Part shown: positions 43,987-51,852 of the stretch, piece by piece
How positions within the stretch are numbered: the first letter of the stretch is position 1
Layout: each line of letters begins with the position of its first letter
DNA from: Aliidongia dinghuensis
Lineage (GTDB): Bacteria; Pseudomonadota; Alphaproteobacteria; ATCC43930; CGMCC-115725
Direction: 5' to 3'
DNA: 64,000 nucleotides
Assembly: GCF_014643535.1 (NCBI RefSeq)
Contig: NZ_BMJQ01000021.1
Span: 1-64,000, forward strand
Made by a program: the position numbers and the translations under genes
Notes under the pieces: model-generated
The model's database searches: none
Seen by the model: only the letters and a program-made list of their open reading frames with translations
What the model was told of the DNA's origin: nothing

Positions 43987-44649
43987 TTAAAGATCGAGCG
44001 CGCGGTTGCGGGCGTGGTTGATGTGCTCGGCGAGGGCGGACGCCGCGACGGCGGGATCGCGCGTCTCGATCGCCTCGATGATCTTGAGATGCTCGCGCAT
44101 GACCGGCACGACCAGGCCGTCGATGCGGATGCGCTCCTGGCGGATGAGCCGCATCTTGATCGCGTTCACCCGGTAGGCGTTGGTGATGATGCCGTTGCCC
44201 AGCGCATCGACGATGGTGTTGTGCAGGCCCCAGTCGGTCGCCTGGGCCTCGGCCTCGACCTCGGGCGTGCAGGCGACGAGCGCCTTGGCGAGCACGCTCT
44301 CGTGCGCCGCCCGCTGGGCCGCGATCGCCTCGTCCGTCGCGGTCTCGACGAACAGCATCACCGCTTCCTTCTCGATGAACAGGCGGAACTGGAAGGCGTC
44401 GCGGATCAGGTTGAGGTCGATATGGGCGATCTGCATGCCGCGCTGCGGGACGGTGCGGATCAGCCCTTCGGCCTCGATGCGCGGCACCAGCTCGCGGATG
44501 GCGCCCAAGGGCAGGCCCGTGAGCTCGACCAGCTCGCGCTGCGAGATGAACTGACCGGGCCGGACGTCGCGCGCCAGGAGGTGGCGCGTGAAGCTCTCGT
44601 ACGCGCGTTCGCGCAGCTTGAGCGGTTCCGGCTCGGTCATCGCGGGCAT
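43987..44649 (-). CDS. GntR-family regulator, FCD subfamily
   Basis: This 220-residue regulator has an N-terminal winged helix (about residues 10-75, FISQRELVELTGLPLGAIRELVPRIEAEGLI) and an FCD ligand domain. Asp/His in TDWGLHNTIVDALGNG and histidines in REHLKIIEAI and EHINHARN are visible. It begins 6 bases after the DapA-type gene stop. The perfect palindrome at 45610-45621 lies upstream of that two-gene unit, so autoregulation and control of the divergent aldo/keto reductase genes are likely. Confidence 0.87.
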   Translation of the reverse strand: MPAMTEPEPLKLRERAYESFTRHLLARDVRPGQFISQRELVELTGLPLGAIRELVPRIEAEGLIRTVPQRGMQIAHIDLNLIRDAFQFRLFIEKEAVMLFVETATDEAIAAQRAAHESVLAKALVACTPEVEAEAQATDWGLHNTIVDALGNGIITNAYRVNAIKMRLIRQERIRIDGLVVPVMREHLKIIEAIETRDPAVAASALAEHINHARNRALDL

Positions 44650-44654
44650 CCCGT

Positions 44655-45548
44655 TCAGGCCGCCGCGGCGGCGAAAAGCGCGTCGTAGCGGGCCGCGAGC
44701 CGTACCGCTTCCTCGGCGCCGAGCGGCATCAGCGGCGGACGGACCGCGCGCCACGAGACATCCGCCGTGCGATGGGCGACCAGCGCCTTGACCGCCGGGA
44801 TGACCGGGTGGGCCAGCACCGCCTCGACCAGCGCATTGATGCGCTGATCGTCGTGGCCCTCGAGCGCCAGCGGCCGCAAGCGGTCCGGGCAGATGTTGGC
44901 GAGGCCGGAGATGGCACCCTCGCCGCCGAGCCGCACGCCTTCGGCCAGATAGCGCTCGTCGCCGATCAGGATCGCGAGATCGCGGTGCGCCGCCAGCAGC
45001 CGCTGCGTATAGGCCCAGTCGCCCGAGGAATCCTTGACGCCGACGACGACCTCCGGGAACGCCGTGCGCAGCCGGCCGACGAGCTCGATCGTGAGCGGCA
45101 CGGCCGTGACCGACGGGATGTTGTAGAGCAGCACGCCGCGCGCGGCGCCGCCCAGCCGCTCGAACAGCTGGGCAAACCAGGCGAACAGGCCGTCGTCGCC
45201 GACGCCCTTGAAATAGAACGGCGGGGGCAGCAGCACGGCCTTGCAGCCGACTGCCAGCACCTGCCGCATCTGCGCCGCGGCGTCGGCGATCGAGGCCGCG
45301 GCGACGGCACCGACGATCTGGTCGCCGGTGATGCCGCCCTCGGAGAGGGCCGCCAGCAACGCCGTCCGGTCGTCCAGGCCGATCGACGAGCCCTCGCCCG
45401 TGGTGCCGAACAGGGTAACGCTCGAGCAGCCGCCCATCAGGCACCAGCGCGCCTGGACGAAGGCGCGCGCCAGGTCGATCGACCCGTCGCTCGTGAACGG
45501 CGTGGTCATGGCCGCCGACAGGCCGAAGCGCGCACGTTGCTGGGTCAC
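44655..45548 (-). CDS. DapA-family aldolase/dehydratase (second)
   Basis: This 297-residue class I enzyme has GTTGEG (residues 48-53), the catalytic Tyr142 in LLYNIPS and the Schiff-base Lys172 in VVGVKDSSGDW. The GTG at 45548 has GGAG ten bases upstream and gives the usual family length; a GTG 11 codons earlier has no ribosome site. Divergent aldo/keto reductase and lactonase-like genes suggest that it cleaves a 2-keto-3-deoxy sugar acid. Assignment as a 2-keto-3-deoxy-fuconate or similar aldolase is inference from context. Confidence 0.85.
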   Translation of the reverse strand: MTQQRARFGLSAAMTTPFTSDGSIDLARAFVQARWCLMGGCSSVTLFGTTGEGSSIGLDDRTALLAALSEGGITGDQIVGAVAAASIADAAAQMRQVLAVGCKAVLLPPPFYFKGVGDDGLFAWFAQLFERLGGAARGVLLYNIPSVTAVPLTIELVGRLRTAFPEVVVGVKDSSGDWAYTQRLLAAHRDLAILIGDERYLAEGVRLGGEGAISGLANICPDRLRPLALEGHDDQRINALVEAVLAHPVIPAVKALVAHRTADVSWRAVRPPLMPLGAEEAVRLAARYDALFAAAAA

Positions 45549-45609
45549 GGCCGTCAATCTCCATTCCACAAAACTGGACACGGGACAGTGAGTAGTCGCC
45601 GCGTTTCGA

Positions 45610-45621
45610 CTAACATGTTAG
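45610..45621. promoter_or_regulatory. Perfect 12-bp palindrome CTAACATGTTAG, probable GntR operator
   Basis: The palindrome lies between the DapA-type/GntR pair (-) and the aldo/keto reductase/amidohydrolase pair (+). TAACATGTTA-like dyads are common FCD-type GntR sites. The nearby GntR protein is the likely ligand-responsive repressor. Confidence 0.6.
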
Positions 45622-45720
45622 CCAGAGCAGAAATCGTTGGCAAGCGATCGCGACAATGCTACCGATGCCGCGCGGACCCAACTGGCAGTAGGGGGGGCCG
45701 CCAGCAGGGAGGACGCGCCC

Positions 45721-46734
45721 ATGATCTTCGCCGCCATGCAGGATGGAACGCGCCTCGGCCTCGGCGGGGCACCGCTCGGCAACCTGTTCCGCACGGTCGC
45801 CGAGGCCGAGGCCCAGGCACTCGTTGCCCATGCCTGGCGCGACGGCTGCCGGACCTTCGACACAGCACCCCATTACGGTAATGGCTTGAGCGAGCATCGC
45901 ATGGGCACGGCCTTGCGGCCGGTGCCCCGCGATGAGCTGGTGCTGTCGAGTAAGGTCGGCCGCCTGCTGGAGCCGGACGCGACGGCGCCGGCCGAGCAGA
46001 ATTCCTATGTGGCGGTGCTGCCGTTCCGCCAGCGCTGGGACTATTCGGCGGCCGGCGTCAGGCGCAGCGTCGAGGACAGCCTGCAGCGCCTGGGCCAAGC
46101 CCGGCTCGACGTCGCCTTCATCCATGATTGCGACGCGGTGACCCACGGCGCGGGCCACGCCCGCATCCGCGCCCAGGTGATCGGCGAAACGATCCCGGCG
46201 CTTGAGGATCTCAAGGCGACCGGCCTCGTCCGCCATATCGGGCTCGGCGTCAATGACGTCGAGATCTGCCTGGACGTGCTGCACGCGGCCCGGATCGATT
46301 GCCTGCTGCTCGCGGGGCGCTACAGCCTGATCGACCATTCGGCCTTGGCCGAACTGCTGCCGCTGGCGCACGCCCGCGGCACGCGCATCGCCCTCGGCGG
46401 CGTGTTCAATTCCGGCATCCTCGCGACCGGCGTGCGGAACACGAGCGCGCCCATCCGCTTCAATTATGACCGCGCCGGCCAGGAATGGATCGAGCGCGTC
46501 GCCGCGATCGAGGCGATCTGCGCCGAGGAGGCGGTGCCGCTCCGGGCGGCGGCCCTGCAATTCCCGCTCGCCCATCCGGCCGTCGAGATCCTGCTGGCCG
46601 GCGCCCAGACGATCGGCGAATGGGACGACACGCGCGCGATGCTGCGCCAGCCGATCCGCGCCGGCTTCTGGCGACGTCTCCAGACGGCGGGGCTGCTGCC
46701 ACCCGAGGCGCCGGTACCGGAGGCGGCATCATGA
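45721..46734 (+). CDS. Aldo/keto reductase, L-fucose / D-threo-aldose 1-dehydrogenase-like
   Basis: This 337-residue TIM-barrel oxidoreductase has a complete AKR tetrad: Asp47 and Tyr52 (FDTAPHYGNGLSEHRMG), Lys78 (LSSKVG) and His135 (AFIHDCD). The sequence resembles bacterial fucose and D-threo-aldose dehydrogenases and pyridoxal dehydrogenase. GGGAGG lies eight bases before the ATG. The stop overlaps the start of the amidohydrolase gene by four bases. In fucose-type oxidative pathways the lactone made by such a dehydrogenase is opened by an amidohydrolase-family lactonase, which matches the neighbour. Confidence 0.86.
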   Translation: MIFAAMQDGTRLGLGGAPLGNLFRTVAEAEAQALVAHAWRDGCRTFDTAPHYGNGLSEHRMGTALRPVPRDELVLSSKVGRLLEPDATAPAEQNSYVAVLPFRQRWDYSAAGVRRSVEDSLQRLGQARLDVAFIHDCDAVTHGAGHARIRAQVIGETIPALEDLKATGLVRHIGLGVNDVEICLDVLHAARIDCLLLAGRYSLIDHSALAELLPLAHARGTRIALGGVFNSGILATGVRNTSAPIRFNYDRAGQEWIERVAAIEAICAEEAVPLRAAALQFPLAHPAVEILLAGAQTIGEWDDTRAMLRQPIRAGFWRRLQTAGLLPPEAPVPEAAS

Positions 46735-47561
46735 TCGACGCCCATTTCCACATCTGGCGCCCGGCGCGCGGCGACTATGGCTGGCTGACGCCGGCGCTCG
46801 GGGCGCTCCATCGCGACGTGGCGATCGCCGATTGGCGGCGCGAGGCAGCGCCGTGCGGCGTGACCGGCGGCATCCTGGTGCAGGCGGCGCCGACCGAGGC
46901 GGAGACCCGCTTCCTGCTGGACGCGGCCGCGGCCGAACCGGGTGCGCCGGTGCTGGCCTCGTGGGTGCTGGGCGTGGTCGGCTGGGTCGATCTCACGGCC
47001 GCCGACGCGCCGCACCGGGTCGCGGAAGCCGCGCGCGCCCCACGCCTCAAGGGCCTGCGCCCGATGCTGCAGGACATCGCCGATCCGGAATGGATCCTGG
47101 CATCGGCAGTAGCACCTGGGCTCGCGGCAATGGCGGCGCACGGGCTCACGTTCGACGCGCTGGTGCGGCCCGTCCACCTGCCGCGCATCCGGACGCTCGC
47201 GGCCCGGCATCCGGACTTGACCATCGTCATCGATCACGGCGCCAAGCCCGACATCGCCGGCGACGCGTTTGCGCCGTGGGCCGACGAGATCGAGCGCATC
47301 GCGCGCGACACGCAGGCCTTCTGCAAGCTGTCGGGCCTGCTGACCGAGGCCGGCTCGTCGCCGGAGCGGTTGCCGCGCTACATCGCCCATCTCGCCGCCT
47401 GCTTCGGGCCCGAGCGGCTCATCTGGGGCAGCGACTGGCCGGTGCTGGAACTGGCCGGCAACTACCGCGACTGGCATGCGCTGGCACTGAATTTGGTGCC
47501 CGCGGCCGACCGCGACGCCGTGTTCGGCGGCAACGCACGGCGCGCTTACCGACTGGACTGA
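46731..47561 (+). CDS. Amidohydrolase 2 family, sugar-lactonase-like
   Basis: This 276-residue metal-dependent hydrolase begins with the HxH motif (MIDAHFHIW, His5 and His7), carries IDHGAKP in the middle and ends with WGSDWPV, whose Asp is the usual catalytic base. The family includes L-fucono-1,5-lactonase, L-rhamnono-lactonase and 2-pyrone-4,6-dicarboxylate lactonase. The four-base overlap with the aldo/keto reductase gene supports a lactone-opening step directly after sugar oxidation. The 3' end comes within ten bases of a convergent ABC gene. Confidence 0.85.
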   Translation: MIDAHFHIWRPARGDYGWLTPALGALHRDVAIADWRREAAPCGVTGGILVQAAPTEAETRFLLDAAAAEPGAPVLASWVLGVVGWVDLTAADAPHRVAEAARAPRLKGLRPMLQDIADPEWILASAVAPGLAAMAAHGLTFDALVRPVHLPRIRTLAARHPDLTIVIDHGAKPDIAGDAFAPWADEIERIARDTQAFCKLSGLLTEAGSSPERLPRYIAHLAACFGPERLIWGSDWPVLELAGNYRDWHALALNLVPAADRDAVFGGNARRAYRLD

Positions 47562-47571
47562 CCGCCCCGGC

Positions 47572-48363
47572 TCAGGCCTCGCCGAAGCCCATCAGCGCGA
47601 GGATCTCGCGCCGGAGCGCCTGCAGCGCTGGATCGTCGCGATGGCGCGGATAGGGCCGGTCGACCGACAGCACCGCCTTGATGCGCGCCGGCCGTTCGCT
47701 GAACACGACGACCCGGTTCGCCATCAGCAGCGCCTCCTCCACATCGTGCGTCACCATGACGGCGGTGAAGCCGGCACGCTGCCACAACCGCACCAGCTCA
47801 CCCTGCATGGTGATGCGCGTCAGCGAGTCGAGCTGGCCCAGCGGCTCGTCGAGCAGCAAGAGCGCCGGATCGTTGACGAGCGCACGGGCGAGCGCCGCGC
47901 GCTGCGCCATGCCGCCCGACAGCTGGTGCGGCAGCGCGCCGTCGAACGCCCTGAGCCCGACGAGATCGAGCGCTTCGTCGACCCGGTCGCGCCGCGCCGG
48001 CAGCAGGCCGCGCGCCTCGAGCCCGAGTGCCACGTTCTGCCGGACCGTCCGCCAGGGATAGAGCGTCGGTGCCTGGAACACCAGGATACGCGACGGGTCG
48101 GGCCGGCCGATCGGCACGCCGTCGGCCAAGAGGCGCCCCGCGCTCGGCCGGTCGAGCCCGGCGATGAGCCTGAGCAAAGTCGACTTGCCGCAGCCGCTCG
48201 GCCCCAGCAGCGCGACGAACTCGCCGGCGGCGATCTCAAGATCGATTCCCTCGAGCACGGGCAGCGGCGCGCCGTGCAGGCGGAAGCCGTGGCTCACGTG
48301 CTCGATGTCGAGGCGGAGCGCTGCGAGCGCCGCAGGACGGTCGAGTGCTTCGGCCGCTACCAT
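47572..48363 (-). CDS. Nitrate/sulfonate/taurine-type ABC ATP-binding protein
   Basis: This 263-residue ATPase has GPSGCGKST (residues 54-62), LVFQAPTLYPWRTV, LSGGMAQRAALARAL and LLLLDEPLGQLD. The length and the PWRTV segment are typical of SsuB/TauB/NrtD-type importers. Its start overlaps the end of the permease gene by seven bases. The binding protein lies further upstream on the same strand. It belongs to an importer divergent from the ssu operon, so a sulfur or nitrogen-sulfur compound is the likely solute. Confidence 0.88.
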   Translation of the reverse strand: MVAAEALDRPAALAALRLDIEHVSHGFRLHGAPLPVLEGIDLEIAAGEFVALLGPSGCGKSTLLRLIAGLDRPSAGRLLADGVPIGRPDPSRILVFQAPTLYPWRTVRQNVALGLEARGLLPARRDRVDEALDLVGLRAFDGALPHQLSGGMAQRAALARALVNDPALLLLDEPLGQLDSLTRITMQGELVRLWQRAGFTAVMVTHDVEEALLMANRVVVFSERPARIKAVLSVDRPYPRHRDDPALQALRREILALMGFGEA

Positions 48364-49356
48364 CGGAGCAATCCCTTCTGCCAGGCGAGCGCCCGGTCGC
48401 GGACGCGGAACAGCAACGTGACGAGCCCGGAGCACATGAGCGCCATCACCAGGAGGGCCGCGTACATGTTGGCGTAGGCCGCCCAGCCCTGGGCCCATTG
48501 CAGATACCAGCCGAGGCCCGACTTGACGCCCAGCATCTCGGCCACGACCAGCACCGAGAAGGAGGCACCCAAGCCCATGAACAGGCCGACGAAGACATGG
48601 GGCAGCGCCGCCGGGATGGCGACGCGCAGCACGAGGAAGCGCTCGCCGGCGCCGAGCGTGCGCGCGATGTCGTAATAGGCGCTGTTGACGCCGGCGATAC
48701 CGGACCAGGTCAGGACCGTGACCGGAAAGGCGGTCGCGAGCGCGATCAGGAAAGTGCTGGCGCTCCAGCTCGTCGGGAAGACGAAGAAGGCAAGCGGCAG
48801 CCAGGCGGTCGCCGGCAGCGGCCCGACCAGGCGCAGCACCGGATGGACCCAATAGCCGACGACACGCGACCAGCCGATGGCGACGCCGGTGACGAAACCC
48901 GCCACGGCGCCGATCAGATAGCCGCTGGTGAGCAGGATCAGCGAATGGACGACACTGTCGCCGAGCCGCGGCCAATCGTCGAGATAGACCTCGAGGAACG
49001 CCTGCGGCGGCGCGAAGAACGGCCGCGGCAACAGCTCGAGCTTGGCGGTTGCGATCTCCCAGAGTGCGAAGACGATAGCAAGCACGCTGAGCCAAGCCGC
49101 CGCCCGCCGCGGCCCGCCGCGGCCCGCCCCAGCGCGGCCCGACAAGGGCGGCAATGATCGAGAGGAGTCCGAGGCCCGCCTCGAGCCCGGCGAGCCCGTC
49201 GGTGTAGGCCCAGTCGTCGGCGTTCGGCCAGAACCGGACGATCGCCGCCGCCGCGAACCAGAGCGCACCTACGACAAGGCCGCCCGGCCAAAGGCTCCAT
49301 CCCCGCCGCGCCGCGCCCAAGGCGAGGCCGGCATCTGCGTGATCAAGTGAAGACAT
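48357..49356 (-). pseudogene. Nitrate/sulfonate-type ABC permease, frameshifted by a 10-bp tandem duplication
   Basis: The permease is split between two frames. The N-terminal part (from ATG 49356, MSSLDHADAG, with two hydrophobic segments) reads to VGPRWGGPRRAAA. The rest, starting AAAWLSVLAIVFALWEIA, lies in another frame and continues to the normal end with the EAA-type segment IARTLGAGERFLVLRVAIP. At the junction the 10-base unit CCCGCCGCGG occurs twice in tandem (49103-49122). Removing one copy restores one continuous frame of about 330 codons, by my frame arithmetic. The gene overlaps the binding-protein stop and the ATPase start, so the operon is otherwise intact. A sequencing error remains possible. 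Confidence 0.75.
49103..49122. repeat. Tandem 10-bp repeat causing a frameshift
   Basis: Two adjacent copies of CCCGCCGCGG, followed by a partial third (CCCGCC), lie inside the permease gene. The unit length is not a multiple of three, so gain or loss of one copy switches the gene off or on. Confidence 0.85.
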
Positions 49357-50428
49357 CGGCATAGACCTTGTCGGCGAATTTGGTGGCATCCGTGCTTTGC
49401 TTGATCACGTCGACCAGCTTCAGCTCATCGGCATAGAGCGCGATCTCCTGCCGGAAATCGGCGCCGACCGGATGATGGTGGTGCGTGTGGCTGCGCAGCA
49501 TGGCAGCGAGGTCGGCGACCGATGCCTTGGAATATTTCGCGAAGATCGCCGCCGCCTCATCGGGATTGTTCGCGACCCATTCGCCGGATTCGAGCAGCGC
49601 TTCGTTCAAAGCCTTGGCCGCCGCCCGATCCTGGCGCAGCAGGCTGCCGCGCACGCCGACGACGCAGCACACCCGGTGCTGGAAGTCACCCGAGAGGTTG
49701 GTCGCAACCTCGACCAGGTCGAAGTTGCTCTTGAGCAGCCAGGTGTTGGGATCGCCATCGGCCAGCGCCTGCGCCTCGCCCTTCTGCACCGCGAGACCCA
49801 AGAGGTCGGCCGGATACTGCCGCCATTCGACGTCGCGCGTCGGGTCGAGCCCCTGCTGCTTCAGCACGATCGAAAAGAAATTCTTGGCCGGGCTCGCCTG
49901 GTCCGACACGGCGACCACCTTGCCCTTGAGGTCGCGCACCGCGGCGACGCCCGAGCTCTTCGAGGTCAGGAGCCGGATGCAGCCACCATGAATGCCGCTC
50001 GTCAGCTTGACGTCGAAGCCCTGTTCCAGCGGCTTCAGCCACCGGAGCGCCATGCCGACGCCGGCATCCGCCTTGCCGGTTGCGATCGCTTCCAGGAGCT
50101 GGTCGGTCGAGCCCGCGAAATTGACGAGTTCCACCTGCAGGCCGTGGCGGGCGAAGATGCCGCGCTCGTCGGCCGCCGGCACGGCGACGGTGCAGATCGC
50201 CGTCGCGTTCCAGGTGAGCTTCAACTGTTTCAGCGGGCCGCTCGCATCGGCCACCTGCTCGATGCCGGTGCAAATCGGTGAGTGCGCGAGCGGGTCTGGA
50301 TCGGCGAAGACGCGCCCCGCCATAAGCCCAAACGGCGCCACGACCCCCGCGGCCCCCGCCGTCTGCAGCAGGCGGCGCCGCGACACTGGGCCCGACCGCC
50401 TCTCTACGTCTGGAAAATTCACCATCAT
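49343..50428 (-). CDS. Nitrate/sulfonate-type ABC substrate-binding protein with a His-rich motif
   Basis: This 361-residue NMT1/SsuA-like binding protein has a twin-arginine leader (VSRRRLLQTAGAAGVVAPFG). The body includes TDQLLEAIATGKADAG and DLKGKVVAVSDQASPAKNFF. A His cluster (SHTHHHHPVG) near the C-terminal quarter could bind metal or a charged ligand. Two ATGs at 50428 and 50425 follow GGGGGAG; either may start translation. It overlaps the frameshifted permease gene by 14 bases. The gene diverges from the ssu operon across an AT-rich region. Confidence 0.86.
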   Translation of the reverse strand: MMVNFPDVERRSGPVSRRRLLQTAGAAGVVAPFGLMAGRVFADPDPLAHSPICTGIEQVADASGPLKQLKLTWNATAICTVAVPAADERGIFARHGLQVELVNFAGSTDQLLEAIATGKADAGVGMALRWLKPLEQGFDVKLTSGIHGGCIRLLTSKSSGVAAVRDLKGKVVAVSDQASPAKNFFSIVLKQQGLDPTRDVEWRQYPADLLGLAVQKGEAQALADGDPNTWLLKSNFDLVEVATNLSGDFQHRVCCVVGVRGSLLRQDRAAAKALNEALLESGEWVANNPDEAAAIFAKYSKASVADLAAMLRSHTHHHHPVGADFRQEIALYADELKLVDVIKQSTDATKFADKVYADVFT

Positions 50429-50449
50429 CCGCTCCCCCAAGAGGATCAC

Positions 50450-50736
50450 CTCTCTACGGTTGGAGAGGAAATCGATTGAGTCAATATGATGGATGAAATG
50501 GTGCTATATTGGATATTTCAGCCAGAACGTGAGGCGCTGCCTCGTGATTCGCCGTTGGCCGCACCACCTCCATGATACACATATCTCGTATGCGCAAAAT
50601 ATATAATTGACAATTAAAATATGTGTTTTAGGCTAATTCAACAGCGCCGATTTGACAAATCCAGATTGCGGGCGCTCAACAAATGCAGCTAAAGCGGGGC
50701 CATCCCGCCCCGACGTTCGTTTCAGGAGTGCGGTCG
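50450..50736. promoter_or_regulatory. AT-rich divergent control region between two sulfur-uptake operons
   Basis: This stretch is far more AT-rich than its surroundings. It contains a perfect inverted repeat ACACATAT (50577-50584) / ATATGTGT (50619-50626). TTGACA occurs at 50607-50612 with the weak -10-like TAGGCT at 50629-50634, and a second TTGACA occurs at 50652-50657. A 16-base near-repeat (CCTCTCTACG plus TCTGGA or GTTGGA) begins at 50399 and again exactly 50 bases later at 50449. These are by-eye candidates for promoters and regulator sites of both directions. Confidence 0.4.
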
Positions 50737-50817
50737 ATGAGCAGAGCAATTCCCCGTCCTTTCGACACCCCGCGCGACCGTTGCTGTCGCTGTTTCCGGG
50801 TGACCTCGCGCGCCTGA
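50737..50817 (+). CDS. Arg-Cys-rich leader peptide upstream of ssuA
   Basis: This short ORF of 26 codons has a strong ribosome site (CAGGAG, eight bases before ATG). It encodes a peptide whose centre is RDRCCRCF: three cysteines in four residues, with arginines around them. It ends 76 bases before ssuA. The sequence AGGAGTGCGG-YCGATGA before and over its start recurs at the second leader (54694). Cys-rich leader ORFs that stall ribosomes when cysteinyl-tRNA is scarce are known from other bacteria. Here the position before a sulfur-scavenging operon fits that model. Downstream, GCCGC and GCGGC in 50850-50875 could form one arm of an alternative hairpin. Translation itself is unproven. Confidence 0.65.
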   Translation: MSRAIPRPFDTPRDRCCRCFRVTSRA

Positions 50818-50893
50818 TCTTCGGCGCCCTCTCCTCGATTGTTCCGATCGGCCGCCCTCAGCGCGGCGCGGTGCCGGTCATGCGGAGTTCCCA

Positions 50894-51838
50894 ATGCGTC
50901 TTTTCCGTCTCGCCGCCGTCCTGGTCGGCCTCGCCGCCAGCGCCTTGCAGGCCCCGGCCCATGCCGCCGACCCGGTGAAGCTGCGCATCGGCGTGCAGAA
51001 ATACGGCACGCTCGTCATCCTGGCGCAACAGCACACGCTCGAGGAGCGCTTGAAGCCGCTCGGCGTCACGGTCGAATGGAGCGAGTTCCCCGGCGGGCCG
51101 CAGCTCCTCGAAGCGCTCTCGGCCGGCGCCATCGATTTCGGCACGACCGGCGACGCACCGCCGATCTTCGCCCAGGCGGCGCGCAACGCGCTCGTCTATG
51201 TCGCGGTCGAGCCGCCGGCGCCGACCGGCGAGGCGATCCTGGTGCCCAAGGACTCGCCGATCCACACGCTCGCCGACCTCAAGGGCAAGAAAGTGGCGCT
51301 CAACAAGGGCTCGAACGTGCATTTCCTGCTGGTCCAGGCGCTCGCCAAGGCAGGCCTGACGCCGAAGGACATCTCGCCCGTCTATCTGGCGCCGGCTGAC
51401 GCTCGCGCCGCGTTCGAGCGCGGCAATGTCGACGCCTGGGTGATCTGGGACCCGTTCCTGGCCGCGGCCCAGGCGGCGACCGAGGCGCGGGTGCTGGCCG
51501 ACGGCACGGGCCTCGCGACCAACCGGCAATTCTACCTGGCCTCGCGCCAGCTCACCCAAACCCGGCCCGACCTCATCCAGGCGATCACCCAGGAGATCGT
51601 CAAGACCGATGCCTGGGCCCAGGACCATCAGCACGACGTGGCCGAGCTCTTGAGCCCCAAGACCGGCCTGCCGGTCCCGGTCCTGGAAAAATCACTCGCC
51701 CGCCTCGGCTATGGCGTGACGCCGATCGACGAGCCGGTGCTGCAGTCCCAGCAGCAGATCGCCGACACGTTTTTCCAGCTGGGCCTGATCCCAAAGCCGA
51801 TCGCCGTGCATGACGCGGCGTGGAACGCCCGGTCCTGA
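50894..51838 (+). CDS. ssuA: Aliphatic sulfonate ABC substrate-binding protein
   Basis: This 314-residue periplasmic protein has a Sec signal peptide (cleavage near residue 24 after AHA). Family hallmarks are LRIGVQKYGTLVILAQQ, VEWSEFPGGPQLLEALSAGAIDFGTTGDAPP, LADLKGKKVALNKGSNVH and VDAWVIWDPFLAAAQ. The last two are nearly diagnostic for SsuA-type proteins. It captures alkanesulfonates for SsuBC. It is followed within about 15 bases by the monooxygenase SsuD gene and preceded by the Arg-Cys leader ORF, so cysteine or sulfate limitation probably controls it. Confidence 0.92.
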   Translation: MRLFRLAAVLVGLAASALQAPAHAADPVKLRIGVQKYGTLVILAQQHTLEERLKPLGVTVEWSEFPGGPQLLEALSAGAIDFGTTGDAPPIFAQAARNALVYVAVEPPAPTGEAILVPKDSPIHTLADLKGKKVALNKGSNVHFLLVQALAKAGLTPKDISPVYLAPADARAAFERGNVDAWVIWDPFLAAAQAATEARVLADGTGLATNRQFYLASRQLTQTRPDLIQAITQEIVKTDAWAQDHQHDVAELLSPKTGLPVPVLEKSLARLGYGVTPIDEPVLQSQQQIADTFFQLGLIPKPIAVHDAAWNARS

Positions 51839-51852
51839 CGGAGCCTATTGCC

